A stretch of DNA of 64,000 bases. It comes from Sulfurimicrobium lacus. Lineage in GTDB: Bacteria > Pseudomonadota > Gammaproteobacteria > Burkholderiales > Sulfuricellaceae. The position numbers were made by a program, and so were the translations under genes. A model generated the notes under the pieces. The model had not been told where the DNA came from, searched no databases, and saw nothing but the letters and a program-made list of their open reading frames with translations. Location: positions 3,257,501 to 3,321,500 of the forward strand of contig NZ_AP022853.1 of NCBI RefSeq assembly GCF_011764585.1. The letters run 5' to 3'. Of this stretch, positions 41,946 to 50,259 are shown one piece after another (the first letter of the stretch is position 1; each line of letters opens with the position of its first letter).

Positions 41946-43336
41946 GCGGGTGCTCCCAATCGTTCTGCGGCAACCGCACCATAGGTCTGCCCAGTGATCA
42001 CCAGCGTGACCGGCACCTCCGGGAAATTCTGCTGGAAACGTTTGATGGTCACATCAACATACTCGGGCGCAATCTCGGTGGCCCGCACTACGCGGCCAGT
42101 GCGTTGCGCAGCAAGCAGCGTGGTGCCTGATCCACAGAATGGTTCGAACACGATGTCGCCGGCGTCGGTGTAGGTTTCCAGAATGTGCTCTGGTAGTGCC
42201 ACCGGGAATACCGCCGGGTGATCGATGTCCTGTCCGATCTTTCCCTTGTGCCGCATGATGCGAATCACGGAATCCGGAATCTTGGTGTCCTGCGTGGGCG
42301 TGCCGGCAGCTGTCCAGCCACCAATCGTTCCATTTTTTTTGCGCATGGCCGTGGAACTGCCGTCCTTGCGTAGATGCGTTTCCTGACCCGCAAACTTGCA
42401 GGGCATGATCTTGTTGGCCTGCCGTGCCTGGCGGTTGAAGTGGAAGACAAACTCGAACGACGGTGCCAGCCGACCATTCCAGTCGCCAGGCAATCCTGGC
42501 CCCTGGTCCCAGACGTACCAGGCAAAACGCCGCCAGCCCTGCGTGCGCATCCAGTCGAGCCAACCATCCCAGTAGGGTATGACCTCGTTGTCGCGATGGA
42601 TCAGCCCAAGATTGACCAGCACCTGGCCGTTCGGAGTCATCGGCAGGTTGGAGAAAACGCCGCGCATCAGGGCATCCCAATCAATGATGGTGTTCGTGTA
42701 GTCCCGCTGGTTGCCGTAGGGCGGCGAGGTGAAGCACAGCGCAGCCTTGTCGTCGGCCATCAAGGCTGCAACCACACTGGAGTCGGCAGCATCCCCGCAG
42801 ATCACGCGGTGCGCACCCAGTTGCCAGACGTCACCAGGACGCGATACCGGATTGACCGGCGTATCAGGTACCTCGTCGGCAGCATCGTCGGAATCAGCCG
42901 AGGACTCCTCGGCCGTTCCTTCCCCACCATCCACCAGTAAGTCTTCAATTTCCTCGTTGGTGAATCCGGTCAGCGTCAGGTCATAACCTGACTCCGTAAG
43001 TTCCGCCAGTTCGGCGGCGAGCATCTCTTCATCCCATCCCGCATCGAGTGCCAGGCGGTTGTCAGCGATTACATAGGCGCGCTTCTGTGACGGCGAGAGG
43101 TGGCCGAGTTCGATGACCGGCACCTCGGACAGGCCGAGCTTGCGCGCAGCGGCCAGGCGACCGTGGCCGGCAATGATGCCGTGGCTGCCATCCACCAGGA
43201 GCGGGTTGGTCCAGCCGAATTCAACGATGCTGGCCGCGAGCTTGGCGACCTGCGCCTCGGAATGCGTGCGCGGATTGCGGGCGAACGGGATCAGCGTCTC
43301 GACCTTCCGGTATTCGACGTTCAAGGTTTGGGTCAT
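41942..43336 (-). CDS. ParB-like/DNA methyltransferase fusion (SPPY type)
   Basis: 464 aa from ATG 43336; an in-frame TTG three codons earlier falls at the end of a terminator-like hairpin. N-terminal ParB-like domain (PFARNPRTHSEAQVAKL, IAGHGRLAAARKLG) plus methyltransferase with motif IV SPPYGNQRDY (near residue 230) and motif I EPFCGSGTTLLAAQ near residue 405. SPPY is typical of cytosine-N4 enzymes. No cognate nuclease is present, so with the DPPY partner it probably protects phage DNA from restriction. Confidence 0.9.
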   Translation of the reverse strand: MTQTLNVEYRKVETLIPFARNPRTHSEAQVAKLAASIVEFGWTNPLLVDGSHGIIAGHGRLAAARKLGLSEVPVIELGHLSPSQKRAYVIADNRLALDAGWDEEMLAAELAELTESGYDLTLTGFTNEEIEDLLVDGGEGTAEESSADSDDAADEVPDTPVNPVSRPGDVWQLGAHRVICGDAADSSVVAALMADDKAALCFTSPPYGNQRDYTNTIIDWDALMRGVFSNLPMTPNGQVLVNLGLIHRDNEVIPYWDGWLDWMRTQGWRRFAWYVWDQGPGLPGDWNGRLAPSFEFVFHFNRQARQANKIMPCKFAGQETHLRKDGSSTAMRKKNGTIGGWTAAGTPTQDTKIPDSVIRIMRHKGKIGQDIDHPAVFPVALPEHILETYTDAGDIVFEPFCGSGTTLLAAQRTGRVVRATEIAPEYVDVTIKRFQQNFPEVPVTLVITGQTYGAVAAERLGAPA

Positions 43337-43343
43337 GGAATGC

Positions 43344-43367
43344 AAAAACCCGCCACAGTTGGCGGGT
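43344..43367 (-). terminator. Hairpin/terminator directly before the methylase start
   Basis: ACCCGCC, 6-base loop, GGCGGGT, followed on the minus strand by TTTTG. It is positioned 8 bases before the ATG of the SPPY methylase, and GGCGGG of its 3' arm is the best Shine-Dalgarno candidate. It may terminate transcription arriving from the upstream gene or hide the ribosome site. Confidence 0.6.
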
Positions 43368-43652
43368 CATAGATTGGGTGGTAACTCGGTTCAGGTGGTA
43401 ACTGGTAACCCCTGGTAACCTCGTTTCGCTGTCTGACGCTATCGAAATGCCGGGCTCGCGCCCCCCGCATGGGATTTTGGACAGGAAGGACCCGTCGAAT
43501 TTCCTGACTGAGAGCGATGTAGCTTCACACTCACACCGCTCGCCAGATCATAGCTGTCATACTATCCAAAATCCGGGGTAGATGTTGCATGGTCAAAAAC
43601 CGCTGATTGCCCTTGATTGCAGCGCTTTCGCGCCTATTGACGCCAATTCACG
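43368..43652. other. Intergenic region, no gene seen
   Basis: No credible coding frame. Near 43385-43420 a GGTAACT-type motif is repeated three times (GGTAACTCGG, GGTAACTGG, GGTAACC). AT-richer stretches follow at 43545-43600 with paired CCAAAATC/GGATTTTGG-like sequences (43470 and 43565), an inverted repeat 90 bases apart. Probably holds promoters for the methylase unit or the late-regulator gene. Confidence 0.4.
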
Positions 43653-44051
43653 TCAAAACACTACCGCGCGATGAGACTGCTCGTTGAGTCGCTCAGCAAC
43701 GATCTGCAATGCCCGTTGCCACCGTCTCCACGCCGTCGTCCGCTCGCAACCAAAGCGACGACAGATGACCCTCCATTCGTATTGCTTGGCACGCATCCAG
43801 ATCAGGTGGCGCTGCTCCTCCTCCAGCCACTGCACCCAGCGCATCGCCTCCAGCATCCGGTCGATGGCCTCGGGGCTTGGTGGCAGCGGGCGGTACTCGT
43901 AGTCCTTGTCCGTGAAGCCTTCCCATTCCTTACGTGCGAACGCTGGCCACACACTGAAGTAACCCTGCACCCTGACCGGAGGCAGTCGCCGTCCTGTCTC
44001 TGCCGCCTCGGAAAAGCGGGCTGCCACATCCTCCAACGTCCATTCAGTCAT
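43653..44051 (-). CDS. DUF6362-like phage protein with HTH
   Basis: 132 aa from ATG 44051 (MTEWTLEDVAARFSEAAETG). The C-terminal part has a sigma-factor-like HTH (WRVICRRFGCERTTAWRRWQ), matching DUF6362 proteins found at the end of phage early operons. A late-transcription activator is plausible by position, before the terminator and late modules. Confidence 0.75.
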   Translation of the reverse strand: MTEWTLEDVAARFSEAAETGRRLPPVRVQGYFSVWPAFARKEWEGFTDKDYEYRPLPPSPEAIDRMLEAMRWVQWLEEEQRHLIWMRAKQYEWRVICRRFGCERTTAWRRWQRALQIVAERLNEQSHRAVVF

Positions 44052-44247
44052 GGCGTTTCCCTCCGTACAGGCGTTCACCGATTCGTCGCACGAACTCCCT
44101 CTCGACGAAGTCCAGACGGTCGTCCTGCTCGGACACCACGAGGATGTGCTGGTCACGCCAGCCGGACTGTTTGACCGTTTCCAGGTCGGTGGTCTGCGGC
44201 TGCAGGCGACCGAGCGGGCAGCGGTATTGCTGTGCTGGGATCTTCAC
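44044..44247 (-). CDS. Small phage protein, GTG start
   Basis: 67 aa from GTG 44247, chosen because AGGAGG lies 6 bases before it. The sequence has VKIPAQQYRCPLGRLQPQT and ends RRIGERLYGGKRHD. It overlaps the next gene by 8 bases. Function unknown. Confidence 0.6.
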   Translation of the reverse strand: MKIPAQQYRCPLGRLQPQTTDLETVKQSGWRDQHILVVSEQDDRLDFVEREFVRRIGERLYGGKRHD

Positions 44248-44248
44248 G

Positions 44249-44713
44249 TCACACCTCCTGCGTCTCGATGGCCCAGTGCAGCAATGCCAGGGCATCGGCT
44301 TCGTTGTCGTCCTTGGGATCGTGGCCACGTGACCGTGCAGCTGTGATCATCTCGTCCTTGCCGGCATTGCCTTTGCCGGTTGCGTGCTTCTTGATCGTGC
44401 CGACTGGCACGCCTTGGTACGGGATGTTCTGGTGCTCGCACCAGGCAGTGAGGTGGCTCATGAAACCACCGTAGGCGTGCGCGGCATCCACGCCCGCGTG
44501 ACGCCGTACCTCTTCGAAGTAAACCGCGTTGATGAAATGGCTGGCCGACAGCAGTTCGTTGAGCCAGCGCTTGAAGCGCAGGAAGCGCATGCCACCTCCT
44601 TCGAAACGCTGCGGCTTGAAGCATTGCGTGCCGCTGAGGATGCTGCCGTCCAAGTGGTGTAGTGCCCATCCGGTATTCGTGCCCAGATCGAGGGCCAGGA
44701 TCGTCGTGTTCAT
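44249..44713 (-). CDS. RuvC-like Holliday junction resolvase
   Basis: 154 aa from ATG 44713. RNase H fold: first strand LALDLGTNTGWAL with the catalytic aspartate, YFEEV with the second acidic residue near residue 72, and C-terminal KDDNEADALALLHW supplying the last two. Phage resolvases process replication and recombination intermediates before packaging. Typical length for the family (about 150-170 aa). Confidence 0.88.
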   Translation of the reverse strand: MNTTILALDLGTNTGWALHHLDGSILSGTQCFKPQRFEGGGMRFLRFKRWLNELLSASHFINAVYFEEVRRHAGVDAAHAYGGFMSHLTAWCEHQNIPYQGVPVGTIKKHATGKGNAGKDEMITAARSRGHDPKDDNEADALALLHWAIETQEV

Positions 44714-44739
44714 GTGTTCAGTCCTTTCTTGTTCTCGGT

Positions 44740-44857
44740 CTGACGCAGCCGACACGGTTTGTCGAAACATTCCATGAGGCGCGCACGCGCACACGTGTGG
44801 TGAGTTACGTGAAAGAGCGTCAGCTGCGTCAGGCAGATGGTTTTTCATGAGCGTCAG
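44740..44857. repeat. CGTCAG repeat cluster between primase and RuvC genes
   Basis: CTGACGCAGC (44740-44749) and its inverted copy GCTGCGTCAG (44823-44832) are perfect 10-bp arms 73 bases apart. GAGCGTCAG also occurs directly repeated at 44815 and 44849, and the segment between the arms is a GC-alternating tract (GCGCGCACGCGCACACGTGTG). May be a replication origin element or operator. Confidence 0.45.
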
Positions 44858-47136
44858 TTATCGGCGTAGGGGGTGTAGGCGGGTGCAGGTGAGTTCTTGA
44901 GGCCGATCCCCTGAAATCCCCGTACCCCCATGCTATTGCGCCATTTCTCGATGCCGCGTGTGATGAGCAGATCGGAAAAACGCCGCTGCGATCCGATGAA
45001 TTCGCCAGCCGCTTCCGCCCATTGCTTCCAGTCGGTGAACAGTTCGGCGGTCAGCGACTTGGCGTTGGACTCGCGCACGCAACACTCCTCCAGCCAGCGG
45101 CCCAGTGCATCCTCGGCTTCGAAATACTCCTCGGTTGCCTCTACCACCCGCTGGGGAGGCTCGAGCCGTCCCAGGCGTTGCCAGTCGAGGCAGCCCTGAA
45201 CCGCCCAGGCCAGGATGCCGTCACGCTCAGCCAGCAATTTCTGCTGGAGATGCTTGTCGCGGCGCTCGGGTGGCACTGTGATCGTGAACGGGATCAGGTG
45301 CAGGCGCCGTTTCATCGCTTCGTCGATATTGCGAATGGCCGGCTTGTGGTTGCCCGCCACGAACAACTTGAACTGCGGGAAGAACTCGAAGAAGTCCTGG
45401 CGCATGAATCGCGCTGAAATCTTGTCGCCCCCGGTCAGGTTCTTGACCTTCGATTCGGCCCAGCGTCGCCCCTGCTCGGTTTCGATGGCTGCCACGAAGC
45501 GTGCGCCGCGTAACCCGGCCATATCGGTCGGATGCCGGTCGGTGCGTGTTTCCATGAAGGTATCCATCGGCGCGTTGGTCGCGTAGTCGCCGAGGATGGT
45601 GGCCAGCGTGTTCACGAACACCGACTTGCCGTTGGCGCCTGTGCCGTACAGAAAAAACAGCGCGTGCTCCCGCGTCGATCCGGTGAGGGCGTAACCGACC
45701 ATTCGCTGCAAGTAGCTCTGCAACTCTTTGTCACCACCTGTGACCTCGTCGAGGAACTGACGCCAGATCGGGCAGTCACCCCCGGGCGTGGCCGTTGTGA
45801 TTTTCGTCATCCGGTCAGCACGGTCGTGTGGACGCTGTCTGCCGGTCTTGAGATCGACCACACCGCCCGGGGTGTTGAGAAGCCAGGGGTCGGCATCCCA
45901 TTCCTCGGTGGTGGCAGCATGTCTGCGGTCCGCGCGTGACAGCCGCTCAACGCCACCGACCGTACTGGCACTGGCCAGCTTGGCGGCCACCTTGGGATTC
46001 TCAGCACGCACGGCGGCATGCCGGCAAACGCTGCGGATCAGATCAGTGGCGGCCAGCGTGTCTTCGGTGCGCCAGCGATTGCCGTCCCACACCAGCCAGC
46101 GGCCCCAGGTCGCCACGTAACGCCAGTCGCGGTGGTAGCGTCGGGTGAAGGCCAGCGCCAGTGCATCCTCCGTGCCCCAGACTGACTCATCGCTGCTGGC
46201 CACAGGATCGACATCCACGGTTATGTCGTGCATCTGCAGGCGCGGGCCATGAGCGAGAAAGGCCGCAACGTCAAAACCCTCGGCGATGGCGTCGGCCGCA
46301 TCCCACCCTTCAGCCGCTTCCTCTGGCGGGTAAAGGATGTGGCAGGTTTTGGCGCCCGCCGACAAGATGGCCTGCGCTGCCTGCGTCGCATAGTCCCAGC
46401 CCGGCTTGTCGCGGTCAGGCCAGATCAGCACAGACTTTCCCGCCAGCGGCGACCAGTCGGTTTTCTCCACCGGGGCATTCGCGCCGTGCATCGCCGTCGT
46501 GGCGGTGACGCCCGCATCGATCAGCGCCTGGGCGCATTTCTCGCCCTCGACCAGCACGACCTGACTGGCCGAGGCCAGGCCCGGCTGGTTGTAAAGCGGG
46601 CGCGGCTCGGGCGGTGTCATCTTTCGGCGTTTGGCATCCCACGGACGAAACTCCTTCTTCCGTCCGGGTGGGTCGTAGCGGTAAACCACCGCGATCAGAT
46701 TGCAGGCTGCATCGTGGTAGTCCCACTTTGCGGTGGCCGGACCAAGGTCATCGACGGGTGGCTCCTTCTTGGCCTTGCGTGACGGCGTCGACGGTGCTTG
46801 CCCAAGCAGATCTGCCGCGTGCTGAAGCACACGCGGGAAATCCGTCTGAACATTGGTGCCCAAGTGGGCCGCAATGAGATCGAAAATGTCACCGCCATCA
46901 CCGGTTGCACGATCGGTCCACAGCCCGGCCTTCTCACCATCGAGGACAACCTCGAGACTATCGCCGGGGCTGCCGAGCACATCGCCGATGAGGAATTTCC
47001 CTTTGCGCTTCTTGCCTGCGGGGAACAGAGTGGCCAGGACCGATTCCAGTCGAGCAACGAGATCGGTCCGTAACGACTCACGTGTCACCCCGCTGTCCTG
47101 TGGCAACTCAACAGGGGCTTCGTTGAAATCAAGCAT
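44854..47136 (-). CDS. Phage primase-helicase (P4/D5 family)
   Basis: 760 aa from ATG 47136. N-terminal primase part (GLWTDRATGDGGDIFDL, a CHC2-like segment without intact zinc cysteines), Toprim segment with VVLVEGEKCAQALIDAGVT and WPDRDKPGWDYA (about residues 195-260), then D5_N and a superfamily 3 helicase with Walker A YGTGANGKSVFVNTL near 500, Walker B RFVAAIE, and sensor FVAGNHKPAI. It synthesises primers and unwinds DNA at phage replication forks. It overlaps the upstream HTH gene by 8 bases. Confidence 0.92.
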   Translation of the reverse strand: MLDFNEAPVELPQDSGVTRESLRTDLVARLESVLATLFPAGKKRKGKFLIGDVLGSPGDSLEVVLDGEKAGLWTDRATGDGGDIFDLIAAHLGTNVQTDFPRVLQHAADLLGQAPSTPSRKAKKEPPVDDLGPATAKWDYHDAACNLIAVVYRYDPPGRKKEFRPWDAKRRKMTPPEPRPLYNQPGLASASQVVLVEGEKCAQALIDAGVTATTAMHGANAPVEKTDWSPLAGKSVLIWPDRDKPGWDYATQAAQAILSAGAKTCHILYPPEEAAEGWDAADAIAEGFDVAAFLAHGPRLQMHDITVDVDPVASSDESVWGTEDALALAFTRRYHRDWRYVATWGRWLVWDGNRWRTEDTLAATDLIRSVCRHAAVRAENPKVAAKLASASTVGGVERLSRADRRHAATTEEWDADPWLLNTPGGVVDLKTGRQRPHDRADRMTKITTATPGGDCPIWRQFLDEVTGGDKELQSYLQRMVGYALTGSTREHALFFLYGTGANGKSVFVNTLATILGDYATNAPMDTFMETRTDRHPTDMAGLRGARFVAAIETEQGRRWAESKVKNLTGGDKISARFMRQDFFEFFPQFKLFVAGNHKPAIRNIDEAMKRRLHLIPFTITVPPERRDKHLQQKLLAERDGILAWAVQGCLDWQRLGRLEPPQRVVEATEEYFEAEDALGRWLEECCVRESNAKSLTAELFTDWKQWAEAAGEFIGSQRRFSDLLITRGIEKWRNSMGVRGFQGIGLKNSPAPAYTPYADN

Positions 47137-47344
47137 TCGACGCGCCCCCCTGTGCCAGCATCCAAGCTTCCAACTCCTGTAATTTGAAGCGCACGAGCTT
47201 GCCGACCCGGTAATGCGGTATGCCAAGCCGCTGACGCTCCTTGGGGTGCGTGAGCAAGTACATCGGCAGATTCAGGCAATGAGCCGCCTCGCTTGCATCA
47301 ACTAAGTGCTCGCCAAGTACAGCGGTGATTGATGAAGGGTTCAT
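47129..47344 (-). CDS. Small HTH DNA-binding protein (excisionase-like)
   Basis: 71 aa from ATG 47344, overlapping the nuclease gene stop (ATGA). The second half reads RLGIPHYRVGKLVRFKLQEL, a wing of MerR/excisionase type, preceded by LVDASEAAHCLNLPMYLL. Location directly before the primase suggests an origin-binding or regulatory accessory role. Confidence 0.7.
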   Translation of the reverse strand: MNPSSITAVLGEHLVDASEAAHCLNLPMYLLTHPKERQRLGIPHYRVGKLVRFKLQELEAWMLAQGGASNA

Positions 47345-48078
47345 GGTGTATTCCTCCAGCACCGGTCCTGCCATGCGCACATCCGGCACTCAAAGTGGGT
47401 GGATTCGAGAAAGCTGCGTGGTAGCAACTCTCCGGCATCCGTGGCCGTAATCACCTTCAGCGCGCGGTCGGACATACGCTGGGCCAGTGCCGCATCGAAC
47501 GGCACCAGTTCGGTGTAGATCTCCATGGTGTCGGCATTGATTGCCGTGAAGATTGCCGGCTGTTCATGCAACTCCAGATAGGCCTGATAGATCGCTACCT
47601 GCGCGGCGTAGATCGGCTTGGCCACGGCCAGCCTGTTTTTTTCCAGGTCACGCCACGACTTCGAGCCGAGACACTTGCACTCCCATAGCGCTGGGTAAGC
47701 AAAGCCCTCGGGGCCACCGACGATGACACCGTCGATGTGCCCCTGAAGGCGCCCGCCGACCGCTGAGAAACCGAACTGATCGCCACTGGGTTTACGGGTG
47801 CGCAGATCGAATCCGGCGGCCCGCAACCACTCGACCATGCAGTCCTCCATGACATGGCCACGCTCGAAAATGCGTAACAAGCGCCCATCATGGTCACGGC
47901 CATGATCGACCGGCGCCTTGGCAAACTCGTACTGCAGGGCTCGTTCGCATGACGCTCCGAGACGTGAAGCACCCAGGTACTCACGCTGCGTCTGAGTGGA
48001 TCGCACGCGCTGCATCCCGGCGTCGACCAAGGCGGCGATCTGTCCAGAAATGCTGGAAGAGGAGTTGAAGTCCATCAT
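47341..48078 (-). CDS. Cas4/RecB-like PD-(D/E)XK exonuclease
   Basis: 245 aa. The conserved nuclease core is HIDGVIVGGPEG (motif II aspartate) and ALWECKCLG (E-x-K). One cysteine in LGASCERALQYEF and three at the C-terminus (ECRMCAWQDRCW) form the four-cysteine iron-sulfur cluster of Cas4/AddB-type nucleases. In phages such proteins work with Sak4/SSB in recombination. Overlaps both neighbours by 4 bases. Confidence 0.87.
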   Translation of the reverse strand: MMDFNSSSSISGQIAALVDAGMQRVRSTQTQREYLGASRLGASCERALQYEFAKAPVDHGRDHDGRLLRIFERGHVMEDCMVEWLRAAGFDLRTRKPSGDQFGFSAVGGRLQGHIDGVIVGGPEGFAYPALWECKCLGSKSWRDLEKNRLAVAKPIYAAQVAIYQAYLELHEQPAIFTAINADTMEIYTELVPFDAALAQRMSDRALKVITATDAGELLPRSFLESTHFECRMCAWQDRCWRNTP

Positions 48079-48569
48079 GGCTTGCCTCTCTTCCCGTCTT
48101 CCCAGGGCAGGTCATCCTCCAGATCGGCGAACGGACTCGCCAGCGGATCGGGTGTAGGCGGCATGCCCCGCACTGGTGGGAATTTTGTCGCCTCGTGGTG
48201 CACGACCATCGCATCGGTGTAGCAGGTCACGATGGCATCGATCACGCGCAGCGCCTCCGCTTCGGAGTAGTCGCCGAGCGGCTTAGTGAATCCGATCGCG
48301 CCTGCTGCCTCGCCGAACGCTTTGAGACAACTGCGCATGGCCGCCAACTCGACATCAGACGGATCGATCATGACGACCTCCCTGATGTCCTTGCCGCCAT
48401 CCTTGACGCGCAGCCAGTTGCCATAGAGTGCGTGAAATGCGTCCTGGCAGCGCCGGGAGCAGAACACCCAGTCGACGGGGTAGCGACGAGGGTTGCCGAT
48501 GCGATGCCGGCTGTCGGAATAACCGAATCCCCTGGCCTGTCGCTTGCAGACCCAACACTTTCCGCTCAT
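48075..48569 (-). CDS. DUF6511-like zinc-binding phage protein
   Basis: 164 aa. A treble-clef-type zinc site at the start: CWVCKRQ and FCSRRCQDAFH. The rest is helical and ends in an acidic/proline-rich tail. It overlaps neighbours by 4 bases on both sides. Function unknown, conserved in phage recombination/replication operons. Confidence 0.72.
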   Translation of the reverse strand: MSGKCWVCKRQARGFGYSDSRHRIGNPRRYPVDWVFCSRRCQDAFHALYGNWLRVKDGGKDIREVVMIDPSDVELAAMRSCLKAFGEAAGAIGFTKPLGDYSEAEALRVIDAIVTCYTDAMVVHHEATKFPPVRGMPPTPDPLASPFADLEDDLPWEDGKRGKP

Positions 48570-48778
48570 ACATGACCGCCTCCCGGCTGCGATCCACGCC
48601 GAGCACGGACGACATGCTCAGCGCAGAAGGCATCCAATTCGACATAGTCGTTCCGGATGGTGGTCGTGCCGATGCGCACACCCTTCGGATGGCGGCAGCG
48701 AGCGATACGCAAGCCGCCAATGTCGCTGGCACTGGTTGGATCGAGATGATGGCAATTGCCACAACGTTTCCCATTCAT
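48566..48778 (-). CDS. Small cysteine-rich protein
   Basis: 70 aa from ATG 48778 (MNGKRCGNCHHLDPTSASD). Four cysteines (CGNC, ARCRHP, FCAEH) and several histidines suggest a zinc ribbon or metal site. It overlaps the next gene by 4 bases (ATGA). No assigned function; typical of phage early operons. Confidence 0.65.
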   Translation of the reverse strand: MNGKRCGNCHHLDPTSASDIGGLRIARCRHPKGVRIGTTTIRNDYVELDAFCAEHVVRARRGSQPGGGHV

Positions 48779-48788
48779 GCCTACGCTC

Positions 48789-49409
48789 CTACTGTGCCCA
48801 GGCTGGCTTGCCAGTGGCAGCCGGACGCTGAGGAGTCGCATGGGACGGAGTCGCCTGCGCTGGCGTAGCGGAACTGCCACCGCTCGGCACCTTGGGCGCC
48901 ATTCCCATCAGCGTCGCATAGTCCTTGTGATCGGGTTCGACGGCCAGCTTGACCACGTTGCGGTTCTCGCCCTTGGCGTCCTTCTCGACATCCACGCGGG
49001 CCAGGAACTCGATGCCATCCAAGTCGGCGAAGCCGTTGATGCGCCGGGCAGTGGCGGCTTGGGGTGAGTTGTCCTGAGGCAAGACATTGCGAGCGGAATT
49101 GAGGATGCCGCGAATCATGCTGCGGCCCATCTGCCCCCAGGCTGGCCCTTTGCGGGATTGCAGGCCGATGTTCGACCACATCTTGCGTTTGGCAAACGGG
49201 CCTTCCAGCACGACGAACTCGCAGGCGAGGTAGACGCTGCCGGTGTCGAAGCTCTCGGTGGCGTAGCCCCCGGACCAACCCTGGACAGGATCGTCGTGAC
49301 CGCCCGGCTTGATCGTCATACGTACCTTGACGAGCGCGCCCTTGGGGATGAGATCAAAACCCTGTTGCTGTTCTGCATCGTTGAAGTCCTGCCATGTGTT
49401 CTGGTTCAT
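48789..49409 (-). CDS. Probable phage single-strand binding/recombination-associated protein
   Basis: 206 aa from ATG 49409, behind AAGGAGAAACAC. DNA-binding-like beta-rich core (GALVKVRMTIKPGG, GSVYLACEFVVLEGPFAKRK) and a disordered proline/alanine/threonine-rich C-terminus ending in an acidic-free tail (PAWAQ). Position next to the Sak4-like ATPase matches SSB-like partners. The lack of the canonical acidic SSB tip makes the call tentative. Confidence 0.6.
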   Translation of the reverse strand: MNQNTWQDFNDAEQQQGFDLIPKGALVKVRMTIKPGGHDDPVQGWSGGYATESFDTGSVYLACEFVVLEGPFAKRKMWSNIGLQSRKGPAWGQMGRSMIRGILNSARNVLPQDNSPQAATARRINGFADLDGIEFLARVDVEKDAKGENRNVVKLAVEPDHKDYATLMGMAPKVPSGGSSATPAQATPSHATPQRPAATGKPAWAQ

Positions 49410-49455
49410 GTGTTTCTCCTTGAATTGGGTCAATGCGATGGATTGGTCTGCGGCC

Positions 49456-50259
49456 TCAGTTACTCTGGGTGCCGAGACATTTCTGGATGAGCTTGCCGAG
49501 ATCCGGCTCCTCGATAGCGTCGAGGCGGCCACTACGGTCCTTGCTCGGGTAGCCGAAGGTGTTGTCGGCTCGGGTGACAAACCCCCGGTAGGTCGTGCCG
49601 TCGTCGGCCTTGAGAATGGCCAGGGTCACGACCTCATCAAGGACACCCGGTAACTCCAGCGCGGTCTTGCTGCCTTCCAGCTGCAGCTGGTAGTAGCGCC
49701 GGTTGAAGTCATCGGTCTTCTCCTCAAGGATGGCGACGTAGATGACGTGCTTGTCCCGGACGTGTTGCAGGTGCGTGAGCGCCGTGATCATTTCCTGGCC
49801 CAGCAGGCCGTAAGCGCCACGACTATCCGGTTTGCCGTTCTTCTCGCTGAAGGCCTGCGGCTGGGTCTTGCACCAGGCGAAGCACAAGCGCGAGAGCACG
49901 GTCAGGCTGTCGACGAAGTAGGTGTCGTATTTCGCCAGTTGTGCCGGGTCGCCATACCGGGCGCAGACATGCTCGAAGTGAGCCTGCGAAAACGCCTGTT
50001 CAGCGGTGGCGGTCGGCATGGGGCCGGCGAGGAACACCACAAGATCGCGGAACTCTTGCCAAGTGCGCGGCCGCACGGTGTCACCCGGCCAGTCGCGCAC
50101 CGAGAGATCACCAGCCTCGAGATCAACGAACAGTGTGGAATCGGCCGGCAGGGTCTTGAGTTGGGTGGTCTTGCCGACGCCGGGAAAACCAACCAGGCCG
50201 ACCTTGGCGCTATGCCGCTCGCGCATTCGTTCGTCGGCTGAAATGATGGGTAGAGACAT
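49456..50259 (-). CDS. Sak4-like RecA-family ATPase
   Basis: 267 aa, AAA_24/Sak4 type. Walker A GFPGVGKTTQLK near residue 25, Walker B with YDTYFVDSLTVLSR near 115. A single-strand annealing/recombinase-like protein for phage recombination, normally paired with an SSB-like protein and a nuclease, both of which are encoded downstream here. Start abuts the Bro-N gene stop. Confidence 0.85.
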   Translation of the reverse strand: MSLPIISADERMRERHSAKVGLVGFPGVGKTTQLKTLPADSTLFVDLEAGDLSVRDWPGDTVRPRTWQEFRDLVVFLAGPMPTATAEQAFSQAHFEHVCARYGDPAQLAKYDTYFVDSLTVLSRLCFAWCKTQPQAFSEKNGKPDSRGAYGLLGQEMITALTHLQHVRDKHVIYVAILEEKTDDFNRRYYQLQLEGSKTALELPGVLDEVVTLAILKADDGTTYRGFVTRADNTFGYPSKDRSGRLDAIEEPDLGKLIQKCLGTQSN

